Source: Bacillaceae bacterium SAS-127 | GTDB lineage: Bacteria > Bacillota > Bacilli > Bacillales > Domibacillaceae | Reading direction: 5' to 3' | Assembly: GCA_002261155.1 (NCBI GenBank) | Contig: NKXN01000037.1 | Span: 1-49,007 of the forward strand | Length of the DNA stretch: 49,007 nt | In this document: positions 17,967 to 27,129 of the stretch, in pieces | How the letters are laid out: each line of letters begins with the position of its first letter | Position numbering within the stretch: the stretch's first letter is position 1 | Notes under the pieces: model-generated | Database searches by the model: none | What the model was told of the DNA's origin: nothing | The model's input: the letters and a program-made list of their open reading frames with translations, nothing else | Made by a program: the position numbers and the translations under genes

Positions 17967-19442
17967 TTATTCATTCACCGGTTGTCTAGTTGAATCTCGC
18001 GGATTCACGATCGATGGTCGCAATTTGGCTGATGGAACTGTCTTTCGAATAAATATTTGCCAAAATGCTTGAGGATCGAAAGGAAGAATCGGCCATAAAT
18101 AAGGGGTATTTAAGGCTCGCATATGAGCTAAAAAGATAATAATACCCGTAGTGGCGATCATAAGTCCTGGCACTTTAAACAATGCGACAGCGACGAGCAA
18201 GCATAGCCTAGATAATTTATTGGCGATACTCAGCTCGTAACTAGGAGTGGCATACGTCCCAATAGCCGCAATCGCTACATATAGCATCACTTCAGGCACG
18301 AACAAACCGACATCAATTGCAATTTGCCCAATAAGAACAGCGGCAATTAAACCCATCGCCGTTGATAATGGTGTCGGCGTATGAATGGCTGCGATCCTCA
18401 AAAGCTCAATACCAATATCCGCCATAAAAATTTGCAACACTAAAGGGATATTCGTTTCCTTATTAGGACCGATAAATTCCAACGCTTTCGGTAACAGCTG
18501 AGGCTCAAGTGAAAACAGTAATAACAACGGCAATAAAAATAACGAAGCAAGAATAGCAAAAAAACGAAGCCAACGAATAAACGTTCCAACCGCCGCCGAT
18601 TGCCGATATTCTTCCGCGTGTTGTAAGTGGTGAACATAAGTAGCTGGTAAAATGATCACACTTGGTGAAGTATCAACAAACAAGAGAACGTGACCTTCTA
18701 ACAAATGAACGGCGCCAATATCTGCTCTTTCTGTGTACCTCACAATTGGATAAGGATTATACCCTTGTTTAACGATAAACTCTTCAATCGTCTTATCAGC
18801 CATTGGAATACCATCAATATCAATAGCATCCAACTCTTGCCTTACAATGTCCACTAAATCTGGATCTGCTATCCCATCAATGTAAGCGATCGCTACATCT
18901 GTTTTAGATCGTTGTCCAACCTTTGTCATTTCAAACCGAAGACGACCATCCCTGATCCGCCTTCTTGTTAACCCCGTATTAACGATAATATTCTCTACAT
19001 ATCCATCGCGCGAGCCACGTACCACTTTTTCTGTGTCAGGTTCTTCTGGTTGTCTTCCCGGATAGCTGCGAACATCGACAATAAATGCTTGTTCTTCATT
19101 TTCAATAACAATGGCTATTAATCCAGACAACACTTGATCCATTAGTTGCTCAACAGTCTCTACTTTATCGACGGAATGGTGGACAATTCTATTCTCTATT
19201 ATGTTTCCAATGTGCATACTTCTTTTTTCATGATCATTCGTTTGTGTGAGCTGAGTTAATATTTCGATGATAAAAGTGGTATCACATAATCCATTTACAT
19301 AGTAAATGTGAAGCTTTTTTCCTAGAATGACAAATTCTCGAACACCGATATCAAAGCTTTTGCCTAAACCAATTTTTTGCTCCATTAGTTCATTCATTTT
19401 CACAGGATCTTTTGGAATCCTTGTCGTTTTCATCTCCTGCAC
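17967..19442 (-). CDS. spoVAF: Spore germination protein SpoVAF (GerA family A-subunit-like)
   Basis: 491 residues. A soluble N-terminal half (about 1-290) is followed by four to five membrane helices (about 295-460), the plan of GerAA-type subunits and SpoVAF. It sits in the spore inner membrane; with FigP it has been described as an ion channel that amplifies germination. The start is GTG, 7 bases after GGAGG; an ATG three codons later is less well spaced. It directly follows spoVAB here, whereas in B. subtilis spoVAC, AD, AEB and AEA lie between. A terminator follows. Confidence 0.93.
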   Translation of the reverse strand: MQEMKTTRIPKDPVKMNELMEQKIGLGKSFDIGVREFVILGKKLHIYYVNGLCDTTFIIEILTQLTQTNDHEKRSMHIGNIIENRIVHHSVDKVETVEQLMDQVLSGLIAIVIENEEQAFIVDVRSYPGRQPEEPDTEKVVRGSRDGYVENIIVNTGLTRRRIRDGRLRFEMTKVGQRSKTDVAIAYIDGIADPDLVDIVRQELDAIDIDGIPMADKTIEEFIVKQGYNPYPIVRYTERADIGAVHLLEGHVLLFVDTSPSVIILPATYVHHLQHAEEYRQSAAVGTFIRWLRFFAILASLFLLPLLLLFSLEPQLLPKALEFIGPNKETNIPLVLQIFMADIGIELLRIAAIHTPTPLSTAMGLIAAVLIGQIAIDVGLFVPEVMLYVAIAAIGTYATPSYELSIANKLSRLCLLVAVALFKVPGLMIATTGIIIFLAHMRALNTPYLWPILPFDPQAFWQIFIRKTVPSAKLRPSIVNPRDSTRQPVNE

Positions 19443-19473
19443 GGATAAACCTCCTCACGATCCTCCAATGTGA

Positions 19474-19899
19474 TCACTGGTATACAAAATACAGCCATTG
19501 GAACAATGAACCAGCGATTTTCCCAAGGACGATAGCCATAATCAACACTAAAATATGTTCGTGAACACCCATTCTCTTAGCGATAATCGGAAATACATTT
19601 AATACTTCTGTCAAGGCTGCCGCTAACATGCCAATAAACATTCCGCTTAGCAATCCAATCGGTAAGAGCCAAACTTCTGATATGAAGAGTCGAATAGGAT
19701 GTAAGCTAACCATTGTTCCAGTAAGCACTCCTAAAATAACAGCCCATTCATATCCTCTAATTTTGCTAAATGTTTTCGTCATTTGCATCATTCTTGGAAT
19801 AACACCAAGAACAGTAATAAAGGCTACATACCCAACGCCCACTGATAAACCGCCAGCTAAACCGAGAAAAGCTAGCAACATATTATGAACGATACCCAC
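19474..19899 (-). CDS. spoVAB: Stage V sporulation protein SpoVAB
   Basis: 141 residues, nearly all hydrophobic, with four or five membrane helices. It resembles SpoVAB, a component of the spoVA system for dipicolinic acid uptake into the forespore. Typical segments are LAGGLSVGVGYVAFITVLG and GMFIGMLAAALTEVLNVFPI. The GTG at 19897-19899 overlaps the end of spoVAA by 17 bases; an ATG six codons later (19879-19881) is an alternative. Neither has a strong Shine-Dalgarno, so translation is probably coupled to spoVAA. Confidence 0.9.
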   Translation of the reverse strand: MGIVHNMLLAFLGLAGGLSVGVGYVAFITVLGVIPRMMQMTKTFSKIRGYEWAVILGVLTGTMVSLHPIRLFISEVWLLPIGLLSGMFIGMLAAALTEVLNVFPIIAKRMGVHEHILVLIMAIVLGKIAGSLFQWLYFVYQ

Positions 19900-20506
19900 T
19901 ATTCGCTCTACTTTCCTTATACTCGTTTAACACAATATATTGATTTAAATCTTGTTGATATTTAAATATCTCCACTTCGAGCGGACTCGGTTCTTCATTG
20001 AATTTCTTTTTAAATAAATGGTTAAAGAATAAGATCATACCCACTCCTAAACCAATGGAATATGGTATTTGTAAAATGAGCGGATGCTCTTTCTTTTCAC
20101 CGGTAATAATCTCGTACAATTTCACTTGAACAGCTTGCATACTCACATCTTCATGAAAGTTCATGATTGTTAATGCAGCTCCTGTAAATAATAAACACCA
20201 GATGAAAAGAAAAAGGGAAAAGGAGCTTTTCTTCCGGGGTGGAGCTGTATCAATAATCGTTTCTGACGGTCCGATGAACTGGATATCTACTTCTGGCCAT
20301 TGATGAAGTACCATTTTCACAATCGTCATCGCTTCAATAACAACAATTTGCTGATCCTCTGGTTTAATTTGATATAGATCCATATGAACCAGACTTGGTA
20401 ACAATTGTTCAGGCGCAATGATTTGAGCTATATCTTTTAGCTTCACGTTCGCATTCACATGTAAGTGAATACGAGGAATTAAGCGAATAAAAATGGAAGT
20501 TTCCAT
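19883..20506 (-). CDS. spoVAA: Stage V sporulation protein SpoVAA
   Basis: 207 residues from the ATG at 20504-20506, close to the 206 of B. subtilis SpoVAA; the longer frame to 20551 would start upstream of the sigma-G -10 region and is not credible. A soluble N-terminal domain (about 1-105) is followed by two membrane helices (about 111-131 and 160-180) and a polar tail. It is made in the forespore and belongs to the spoVA locus for DPA uptake. A well-matched sigma-G promoter precedes it. It is followed by AB and AF only. Confidence 0.92.
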   Translation of the reverse strand: METSIFIRLIPRIHLHVNANVKLKDIAQIIAPEQLLPSLVHMDLYQIKPEDQQIVVIEAMTIVKMVLHQWPEVDIQFIGPSETIIDTAPPRKKSSFSLFLFIWCLLFTGAALTIMNFHEDVSMQAVQVKLYEIITGEKKEHPLILQIPYSIGLGVGMILFFNHLFKKKFNEEPSPLEVEIFKYQQDLNQYIVLNEYKESRANSGYRS

Positions 20507-20539
20507 CACTCTCCCACCCCGCTGTTTCATTATAGTCAT

Positions 20540-20569
20540 TAATATGAGCAAAAACGGATACAGTTATGC
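20540..20569 (-). promoter_or_regulatory. Sigma-G promoter of the spoVA cluster
   Basis: On the minus strand GCATA (20565-20569) and CATATTA (20540-20546) are separated by exactly 18 bases. This matches the forespore sigma-G consensus GMATR-N18-CATNNTA. The transcript would start about 27 bases before the spoVAA ATG and downstream of the sigF terminator. Confidence 0.8.
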
Positions 20570-20582
20570 GATCAATGGCATG

Positions 20583-20616
20583 AAAAAAAGTCGGCCAACA
20601 ATCGTTGAACCGACTT
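20583..20616 (-). terminator. Terminator after sigF
   Basis: AAGTCGG and CCGACTT arms, with a nested CAAC/GTTG pairing, followed on the minus strand by seven T. It separates sigF from spoVAA. Confidence 0.92.
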
Positions 20617-20622
20617 AACTCT

Positions 20623-21381
20623 TTACTTAGATGTCATATTTTCCTTCATTTGCAGCAAGATTCTTTTCTCTAATCGCGACACTTGCACTTGAGAAATACC
20701 TAGTCGATTAGCGACTTCCGCTTGCGTCTGATCTTTATAGTAACGCAAATAGACAATCAACCGTTCTCTCTCCTCCAACCCTCTAATCGCTTCTTTTAAA
20801 GCGATTTGGTCGAACCATTGCTGATCATTTTTATCAGCCATTTGATCTAAAAGAGTGATCGGATCTCCGTCATTTTCATATACCGTTTCATGAATCGAGG
20901 AAGGTGATCGCGCAGCTTCCTGAGCCATCACTGCTTCTTCAGGAGAAATATCTAAATGAGTGGCAATTTCTTGAATCGTTGGTGTTCGGCCGTATTTCTT
21001 TAACAATTCTTCTCTTGCTCTGCGAATTTTATTGCCTGTTTCCTTTAAGGAACGACTGACTTTAACCGTTCCATCATCACGGATAAACCGTTGAATTTCC
21101 CCGATAATCATCGGTACAGCGTAAGTGGAAAACTTGACGTCATAACTTAAATCAAATTTATCCACCGATTTTAATAAGCCAATACAGCCAATTTGAAATA
21201 AATCATCCTGATCATACCCTCTGTTCAAAAAACGTTGAACGACGGACCAGACAAGTCTCATATTCTTCTCAACAATCGTGTCTCGTGCTTGTTGATTACC
21301 TTCTTGACTTTCTTTAATTAATTTCTTGAGCTGAGCATCTGACAAAATAGCCGGCTTATTTTTTTTAATTTCAACATCCAT
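20623..21381 (-). CDS. sigF: RNA polymerase sigma-F factor (SpoIIAC)
   Basis: 252 residues, the first forespore-specific sigma factor. Region 2 (IVEKNMRLVWSVVQRF through FSTYAVPMIIGEIQRF) and region 4 (EERERLIVYLRYYKDQTQAEVANRLGISQVQVSRLE, helix-turn-helix) are complete. It is held inactive by the anti-sigma SpoIIAB and released by dephosphorylated SpoIIAA, encoded immediately upstream in the same operon. It starts 11 bases after the spoIIAB stop. Confidence 0.97.
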   Translation of the reverse strand: MDVEIKKNKPAILSDAQLKKLIKESQEGNQQARDTIVEKNMRLVWSVVQRFLNRGYDQDDLFQIGCIGLLKSVDKFDLSYDVKFSTYAVPMIIGEIQRFIRDDGTVKVSRSLKETGNKIRRAREELLKKYGRTPTIQEIATHLDISPEEAVMAQEAARSPSSIHETVYENDGDPITLLDQMADKNDQQWFDQIALKEAIRGLEERERLIVYLRYYKDQTQAEVANRLGISQVQVSRLEKRILLQMKENMTSK

Positions 21382-21392
21382 GGCTTGGCCCC

Positions 21393-21833
21393 TTAATTAC
21401 AATATGCTTTTTTATTAGCGATCTGTTTCTTCAAACGAATTACGGTGCCTGATCCTTGATGTGAGGTAACTTCTACTTCGTCCATAAAATTTTCCATAAT
21501 CGTAAATCCCATTCCCGACCGTTCTAAATCTGGCTTTGTTGTAAATAATGGCTGTCTCGCTTCCTCGACATTTTCCATGCCGACTCCTTCATCTCGAATA
21601 ACGAGATCAATGAGACCATCATCAAGAACGACCGATATATATACCATTCCTGCTGGATTTCCTTCATAGCCGTGAATAATGGCATTCGTCACCGCTTCCG
21701 AAACAACGGTCTTCACTTCAGTTAATTCGTCCATTGTGGGGTCTAGCTGAGCAATAAAAGCAGCAACTGTTACTCGTGCAAACGACTCATTTTGACTAAT
21801 TGCACTAAATTGAACATTCATTTCATTTTTCAT
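21393..21833 (-). CDS. spoIIAB: Anti-sigma-F factor and kinase SpoIIAB
   Basis: 146 residues from the ATG at 21831-21833, exactly the B. subtilis length; a longer frame runs back antisense-free into spoIIAA but is not supported. It is a GHKL-fold ATPase/serine kinase: N box [14 protein letters not shown]1 box DEGVGME and a G2-like SGMGFTIME. It binds sigma-F or phosphorylates SpoIIAA. One base separates its start from the spoIIAA stop, so the two are coupled. Confidence 0.97.
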   Translation of the reverse strand: MKNEMNVQFSAISQNESFARVTVAAFIAQLDPTMDELTEVKTVVSEAVTNAIIHGYEGNPAGMVYISVVLDDGLIDLVIRDEGVGMENVEEARQPLFTTKPDLERSGMGFTIMENFMDEVEVTSHQGSGTVIRLKKQIANKKAYCN

Positions 21834-21834
21834 A

Positions 21835-22185
21835 TTAAGCCGCCCCCAATCGTTCGAGTGCTTGTTGTTCTGACGTTTCCATTCGAACAATTTTAAACAA
21901 ACCAGATAACTCAAACAGCCTTTTCACTGATGGAGAAATAGCACATACAACCATCTCGCCACTTTCTTTCTGAATTTTTTTGTATCTTCCTAATACGACA
22001 CCGAGCCCTGAGCTATCCATAAATGTTAGCTCCTCAAGGTTTAATATAATATGGCGAATCCCTTGTCGATCAATCGCTTCATCTGCTTGCTTCCTGAGCG
22101 ATTCGGCTGTATGATGATCAAGCTCTCCGATTAAGCGAAGGCAAAGAACTTGATCGACCACTTCCATGTCTACTGTTAAGCTCAT
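21835..22185 (-). CDS. spoIIAA: Anti-anti-sigma factor SpoIIAA
   Basis: A 116-residue STAS-domain protein. The phospho-acceptor Ser58 lies in [14 protein letters not shown]. SpoIIE dephosphorylates it in the forespore, which frees sigma-F from SpoIIAB. It is first in spoIIAA-spoIIAB-sigF. Length and order are as in B. subtilis. A sigma-H-like promoter lies about 32 bases upstream. Confidence 0.97.
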   Translation of the reverse strand: MSLTVDMEVVDQVLCLRLIGELDHHTAESLRKQADEAIDRQGIRHIILNLEELTFMDSSGLGVVLGRYKKIQKESGEMVVCAISPSVKRLFELSGLFKIVRMETSEQQALERLGAA

Positions 22186-22216
22186 AATTAAGCCCCCTTT
22201 TTTCAGTAATAGGAAG

Positions 22217-22246
22217 CATTTCGACAGCGCCCCTTACCAATCCTTC
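22217..22246 (-). promoter_or_regulatory. Candidate sigma-H promoter of the spoIIA operon
   Basis: On the minus strand GAAGGATTG (22238-22246) and GTCGAAATG (22217-22225) are 12 bases apart. They resemble the sigma-H pattern RNAGGAWWW / RNNGAATWW with one main deviation in the -10. spoIIA is a known sigma-H target. Confidence 0.5.
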
Positions 22247-22295
22247 TGCCTGACAAAACTAGTACGTATTCGCTAAAAGAATTGTTGCTTCGTCA

Positions 22296-23471
22296 TTATG
22301 CATCGCTCGTTTTCGTAAAATAATGAAACACTTTTTTATAAAATTGCCACCAGCTTGCTTTATGAATATCTTCTTTGGCAATTAGCGGCGTCTTCGAGAT
22401 GACCTTTCCTTCTCTTTTAATGCGTAGCTCTCCAAGCTTCGTTCCCTTTTTTATCGGCGCTTGAATATTTTTTTGCAAATGAAGCTGTTGCTTCATTTTG
22501 ACTTGCTTTTCTCCTTTACGGGCAATGACAGATACATTTGCTCCTGTTTCTAAAGCTACTTTATTTTTATGACCTTTCACTACATTTAAACTGGTGATTT
22601 CTCTTCCTTTTTCATAAAGAGGCGTGAGCGCATAATGACCAAAGCCATAATCCATCATTTTCGTAATTTGAGCATTGCGATCTTTCGGCGTTGGCGCTCC
22701 AAACACGACGGCGACAAGACGCATCTTCCCTTTTTGGGCAGTCGTCGTTAAGCAATACTTTGCTTCGTTCGTAAAGCCTGTTTTCAGCCCATCTACCCCT
22801 GGGTAAAATTTCAGTAAACGGTTCGTATTGACAAGCCAAAACTTCTTATCTGTTCCATCTCGTAAATACGCTTCATATGTTCCAGTAAATTCGGTAATTC
22901 GCTCATGATTTAATAATTCTGTCGCCATGATTGCCATATCATAAGCAGAGCTATAATGACCTTTTTCAGGAAGACCCGTCGCATTTTTAAATTGCGTTTG
23001 TTTTAAATCTAGTTCCTTTGCTTTCTTGTTCATCATTTGAACGAAGGCTTCTTCACTACCACCAATTCGTTCAGCCATCGCAACGGATGCATCATTGGCC
23101 GATCCAATCGCTATCGCTTGGAGCATTTCCTTGACCGTCATTTCTTCTCCGGGCTCCAAAAAGATTTGTGATCCTCCCATTGAAGCAGCAAACTCACTCG
23201 TCCTTACTCGATCCTCCCACGATATTTTTTTGCTTTCGATCGCTTCCATAATGAGCAGCATCGTCATAACTTTAGTCATAGAGGCTGGCGGTAACGGCTT
23301 ATGACTATCTTTCTCAAACAGCACAGTCCCGGTATCTTTTTCGATCAAAATAGCGGACTTAGCATTTTCCGCCATTTGTAGCTTATCATCGACTTCATTC
23401 GCTGTGGAAAGAGGGGGAATACTATGCCAAATGAGCAAAAAAGCAAGAAATAATACTAACTTTCGCATCAT
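22296..23471 (-). CDS. dacF: D-alanyl-D-alanine carboxypeptidase DacF
   Basis: 391 residues with a signal peptide (hydrophobic 5-17, cleavage near STA-NE). The penicillin-binding motifs are intact: Ser64-x-x-Lys67 (SMTK), Ser124-Ala-Asn126 and Lys230-Thr-Gly232. The C-terminal domain ends in a membrane-associating stretch. DacF is made in the forespore and trims cortex peptidoglycan together with DacB. Two ATG codons are adjacent; the first is 10 bases after GGAGG. A gap of about 110 bases with a sigma-H-like site separates it from spoIIAA. Confidence 0.93.
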   Translation of the reverse strand: MMRKLVLFLAFLLIWHSIPPLSTANEVDDKLQMAENAKSAILIEKDTGTVLFEKDSHKPLPPASMTKVMTMLLIMEAIESKKISWEDRVRTSEFAASMGGSQIFLEPGEEMTVKEMLQAIAIGSANDASVAMAERIGGSEEAFVQMMNKKAKELDLKQTQFKNATGLPEKGHYSSAYDMAIMATELLNHERITEFTGTYEAYLRDGTDKKFWLVNTNRLLKFYPGVDGLKTGFTNEAKYCLTTTAQKGKMRLVAVVFGAPTPKDRNAQITKMMDYGFGHYALTPLYEKGREITSLNVVKGHKNKVALETGANVSVIARKGEKQVKMKQQLHLQKNIQAPIKKGTKLGELRIKREGKVISKTPLIAKEDIHKASWWQFYKKVFHYFTKTSDA

Positions 23472-23517
23472 GATTACATAACCTCCATTACTGTGAACTT
23501 TTCATACGGTATAACCC

Positions 23518-23546
23518 CATTTTTTCCAACATCTCTATTTTTATAC
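23518..23546 (-). promoter_or_regulatory. Weak candidate sigma-F promoter before dacF
   Basis: GTATA (23542-23546) and GGAAAAAATG (23518-23527) on the minus strand resemble GYWTA / GGNRANANTW. The spacer is 14 rather than about 16 bases and the -35 overlaps the pdp terminator, so this is tentative. Confidence 0.3.
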
Positions 23547-23585
23547 AAAAAAGAAGCACCCTTTTTTTAGGATGCTTCTTTTTCA
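23545..23585 (-). terminator. Terminator after pdp
   Basis: AAGAAGCA-CC and GG-TGCTTCTT arms (one mismatch) around a run of A/T, followed by five or more T on the minus strand. It closes the drm-punA-pdp operon. Confidence 0.88.
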
Positions 23586-23587
23586 AT

Positions 23588-24892
23588 CTATTTCATCATT
23601 TCTTCATGCACGAGTACAGGTGGAGCGACTTTTTCTTTGGAAAGAAGAATGCTCTTGTATAGCTCTTCTTTCACTTGTTCCACCTCTTCTGTATTGCTGT
23701 GTATAGTAACTAACGATTCGCCCACTTCAACTTTATCGCCGATTTTTTTATTCAACATTAAACCGACAGCGAGATCGATGTTAGATTCCTTTGTCGCTCG
23801 ACCAGCACCAAGCCACATCGCTGCTGTTCCGACATGATCGGCAATAATTTCTGACACATAGCCTTCTTCTTTTGCTACTAATTCTATTTGGTAAGCGGCT
23901 TGAGGAAGCTTCGTCGGGTCGTCTACAATCGATCCATCTCCACCTTGAGCTTCAATGAAAACTTTGAATTTCTCTAATGCTTGACCGTTTTCAATGACTT
24001 CCACCAACTTTTGGCGAGCTTCTTCAAGGGAGGAGGCTTTTTCTGCTGCATACACCATATGACTACCAAGGACTAAGCAAAGTTCCGTTAAATCTTCAGG
24101 ACCTTCTCCCTTTAATGTGTCGATCGCTTCTTGTACTTCAAGTGCATTGCCAATCGCAAACCCTAATGGCTGGCTCATATCTGAAATCACGGCCATCGTC
24201 TTACGACCGACATGATTGCCGATATTGACCATCGCTTGAGCGAGGTCACGAGAGTCTTCAAGCGTCTTCATAAACGCACCTGCGCCTGTTTTAACATCTA
24301 ACACAATCGCATCAGCACCTGCGGCAATTTTTTTGCTCATAATCGAACTAGCAATCAACGGAATACTATTCACCGTACCAGTCACATCACGAAGAGCGTA
24401 TAGCTTTTTGTCTGCTGGTGTTAAGTTACCGCTTTGTCCAATAACTGCAATTTTATTTTTGTTCACAAGCTCGATGAACTGTTCATTCGTTATTTCGACG
24501 TGAAAGCCTTCTGCTGCTTCTAGCTTATCGATCGTTCCACCAGTATGTCCAAGTCCGCGACCGCTCATTTTAGCAACAGGCACATCAACCGCAGCAACTA
24601 GTGGGCCAAGCACTAAAGTCGTTGTATCTCCTACACCGCCAGTAGAATGCTTATCAACTTTAATACCTTCGATAGCGGACAGATCAATTTGATCTCCAGA
24701 GTTCACCATTGCCATCGTTAAGTCCGCTCGCTCTTGTTCGGTCATTCCTTGAAAGTAGATCGCCATTAGCAAAGCACTGATTTGATAATCAGGTATCGTT
24801 CCTTTTGTATATCCGTCAATGATAAAGTTAATTTCCGTCGTTGTTAATGGGTGTCCATCACGCTTTTTTTCAATTAAATCTACCATTCTCAT
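23588..24892 (-). CDS. pdp: Pyrimidine-nucleoside phosphorylase
   Basis: A 434-residue enzyme of the thymidine/pyrimidine-nucleoside phosphorylase family. It splits uridine or thymidine with phosphate into base and (deoxy)ribose 1-phosphate. The family signature is present ([19 protein letters not shown]), as is the phosphate-binding KHSTGGVGD. In B. subtilis pdp sits in the deoR-dra-nupC-pdp operon; here it is third after drm and punA, a common arrangement in other bacilli that groups sugar-phosphate and base release. It begins 19 bases after the punA stop. Confidence 0.95.
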   Translation of the reverse strand: MRMVDLIEKKRDGHPLTTTEINFIIDGYTKGTIPDYQISALLMAIYFQGMTEQERADLTMAMVNSGDQIDLSAIEGIKVDKHSTGGVGDTTTLVLGPLVAAVDVPVAKMSGRGLGHTGGTIDKLEAAEGFHVEITNEQFIELVNKNKIAVIGQSGNLTPADKKLYALRDVTGTVNSIPLIASSIMSKKIAAGADAIVLDVKTGAGAFMKTLEDSRDLAQAMVNIGNHVGRKTMAVISDMSQPLGFAIGNALEVQEAIDTLKGEGPEDLTELCLVLGSHMVYAAEKASSLEEARQKLVEVIENGQALEKFKVFIEAQGGDGSIVDDPTKLPQAAYQIELVAKEEGYVSEIIADHVGTAAMWLGAGRATKESNIDLAVGLMLNKKIGDKVEVGESLVTIHSNTEEVEQVKEELYKSILLSKEKVAPPVLVHEEMMK

Positions 24893-24911
24893 CTGATGAT
24901 CGCGCCTCTCT

Positions 24912-25727
24912 TTACATGGATTTAATAATTTCTTTTACATATAACAAAAAGTCAGCTCGAACTTTTTCCGTCGTTTCAATGACTTCATCATGAGCTAGCG
25001 GTTGATCCAACATCCCAGCTGCCATATTAGAAATACAAGAAATTCCAAGTACTTTCATCCCACTGTGACGAGCAACAATGACTTCTGGTACGGTAGACAT
25101 ACCGACAGCATCACCACCGAGCGTTCTTGCCATCCGCACTTCAGCAGGCGTTTCGTACACTGGTCCTGTATTTCCAACATAGACGCCCTCTTGAACAGAA
25201 AGATTGATCTTGTTGGCAATCTCCTTTGCCAGCTGTTGAAGTTCTCTACTGTAAGCTTCCGACATATCAGGGAAACGAACACCAAGACGATTATCATTTG
25301 GACCAATCAACGGATTACCACCCATCATATTAATATGGTCAGTAATGATCATTAAATCGCCTGGTTCAAATGCTTCATTGACACCACCAGCCGCGTTCGT
25401 CACAATCACTGTTTCTACACCCAGTGCTTTCATTACACGTACTGGAAATGTCACTTGATCAAACGAATATCCTTCATAGTAATGAAAACGACCTTGCATA
25501 GCCACTACTTCTTTTCCAGATAGCGTACCGAATACAAGCTGCCCAGCATGTCCTTCGACTGTAGACACTGGAAAGTCAGGAATCTCACTATAAGGAATCT
25601 TAACTGCATTCTCAATTTCCTCAGCAAGTACGCCAAGACCAGAACCTAAAATCAAACCAATTTTCGGGCTTTTTTGACTCACCTTTGTTAAATATTGTGT
25701 CGCTTGTTCTATTTTTTCTACGTTCAT
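24912..25727 (-). CDS. punA: Purine-nucleoside phosphorylase (trimeric type, PupG/PunA)
   Basis: 271 residues. It cleaves guanosine/inosine and deoxy forms to base and ribose 1-phosphate, which drm then converts. The GLILGSGLG phosphate loop, the VEGHAGQL and GRFHYYEGY segments, and [24 protein letters not shown] are typical of the trimeric PNP class. The ATG follows GGGAG. It is the middle gene of drm-punA-pdp. Confidence 0.95.
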   Translation of the reverse strand: MNVEKIEQATQYLTKVSQKSPKIGLILGSGLGVLAEEIENAVKIPYSEIPDFPVSTVEGHAGQLVFGTLSGKEVVAMQGRFHYYEGYSFDQVTFPVRVMKALGVETVIVTNAAGGVNEAFEPGDLMIITDHINMMGGNPLIGPNDNRLGVRFPDMSEAYSRELQQLAKEIANKINLSVQEGVYVGNTGPVYETPAEVRMARTLGGDAVGMSTVPEVIVARHSGMKVLGISCISNMAAGMLDQPLAHDEVIETTEKVRADFLLYVKEIIKSM

Positions 25728-25740
25728 TATTTTTTCTCCC

Positions 25741-26925
25741 TTACTTTAAGTCGTTTAAAAAGCTCTCTCCGTATTTAGGCATTTTGACGCCAAAATTTTC
25801 TGCCACTGTCGCACCGATATCAGCAAAAGTGTTTCTGATCGGCAATTCTTTTCCAGATTGGAAGCGTGGTGAATAGACAATTAATGGGACATACTCGCGT
25901 GTATGGTCAGTTCCGTGATGGATAGGATCATTTCCGTGATCTGCGGTAATAATCAGTAAGTCATCGTCTGTCATTTTCCCAAACACTTCTGGAAGTCTGG
26001 CATCGAACTCTTCTAGTGCCTTGCCATACCCAACTGGATCGCGACGATGTCCAAACAGCGCATCGAAGTCAACAAGGTTAACAAAGCTTAAACCTGTAAA
26101 CTCTTGATCAAATGCTTGAATAAACTTGTCCATACCATCCATATTTGATACTGTCCGTACCGCTTGTGTCACCCCTTCTCCGTCATAAATATCGGAAATT
26201 TTTCCGATCGCAATGACGTCGTACTCGGCGTCTTTCATTTCATTCATCACCGTGCGTTCAAATGGCTTTAATGCATAGTCATGACGGTTCGAGGTACGCG
26301 TAAAAGCTCCTATTTCACCGATAAACGGACGAGCAATTATACGACCCACCATATATTTTTCATTGAGAGTAAGCTCTCTCGCAATTTCACAAATTTGATA
26401 TAGCTCTTTTAAAGGAACGACTTCTTCATGTGCTGCAATTTGCAAAACAGAATCCGCGGACGTATACACAATCAATGCCCCTGTTTCCATATGTTCTTTG
26501 CCAAGCTCATCTAAAATGGCTGTTCCGCTTGCCGGCTTATTGCCAATCACTTTTCTTCCCGTTCTTTGCTCTAACTCATTAATTAATTCTTCAGGAAATC
26601 CATCGGGAAACACTTGAAAAGGCGTTTGAATATTTAGCCCCATGATCTCCCAATGACCGGTCATCGTATCTTTTCCGTTAGAAGCTTCTTGCATTTTCGT
26701 ATAATATGCAAGTGGCTCATTCGTTTTTTCAAGCCCTTGAATATCTCGAATATTCGCAAGCCCGAGCTTTGCCATATGTGGCATATGTAATCCGTTCATT
26801 TTTTCTGCGATATGGCCTAGTGTATCTGACCCTAAGTCATTGAATCTTTCAGCATCTGGTGCCTCGCCAATTCCTACTGAATCCATCACTAGTAAATGAA
26901 TTCGCTTAAATGTAGACGCTGCCAT
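25741..26925 (-). CDS. drm: Phosphopentomutase (DeoB/Drm)
   Basis: A 394-residue alkaline-phosphatase-superfamily mutase interconverting (deoxy)ribose 1- and 5-phosphate. The metal site near the N-terminus ([13 protein letters not shown]), the DTMTGHWE phosphothreonine loop and the C-terminal TADHGNDP and HTREYVPL motifs are present. It is first in drm-punA-pdp, following AAAGGAGG. Upstream lies a 14-base palindrome that may be an operator. Confidence 0.96.
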   Translation of the reverse strand: MAASTFKRIHLLVMDSVGIGEAPDAERFNDLGSDTLGHIAEKMNGLHMPHMAKLGLANIRDIQGLEKTNEPLAYYTKMQEASNGKDTMTGHWEIMGLNIQTPFQVFPDGFPEELINELEQRTGRKVIGNKPASGTAILDELGKEHMETGALIVYTSADSVLQIAAHEEVVPLKELYQICEIARELTLNEKYMVGRIIARPFIGEIGAFTRTSNRHDYALKPFERTVMNEMKDAEYDVIAIGKISDIYDGEGVTQAVRTVSNMDGMDKFIQAFDQEFTGLSFVNLVDFDALFGHRRDPVGYGKALEEFDARLPEVFGKMTDDDLLIITADHGNDPIHHGTDHTREYVPLIVYSPRFQSGKELPIRNTFADIGATVAENFGVKMPKYGESFLNDLK

Positions 26926-26998
26926 TTTGTGTCCTCCTTTTTCTCTCTTCTACTGAACATATTACCCTAATTTTATTCGAATAATCATCTGTTAAATC

Positions 26999-27012
26999 GT
27001 CAGAAGTCTGAC
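26999..27012. promoter_or_regulatory. Palindrome in the drm upstream region
   Basis: GTCAGA-AG-TCTGAC is a perfect 6-bp inverted repeat with a 2-base centre, about 74 bases before the drm start. It is flanked by TTGTCA on the minus strand. It resembles a transcription-factor operator; the factor is unknown. Confidence 0.4.
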
Positions 27013-27062
27013 AACCTTATTTCATTTTATTTTACCCGATTTTATCGCTTTTGTACAAGCAA

Positions 27063-27124
27063 AAGGAAAAGGCTACCCTATGAAAAGATACGAGTTACAT
27101 TCTTTTCCACTAGGTAGCCTTTTC
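27063..27124 (-). terminator. Terminator after xerD
   Basis: AAAAGGCTACC and GGTAGCCTTTT arms enclose a loop that itself contains GAAAAGA / TCTTTTC. T-rich tails exist on both sides. It ends the yqzK-xerD transcript. Confidence 0.85.
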
Positions 27125-27129
27125 GATGA

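Noticed and set aside
25002-25355. 117-residue plus-strand frame inside punA
   Set aside because: Antisense shadow of a well-conserved enzyme, with no start site or recognisable domain.
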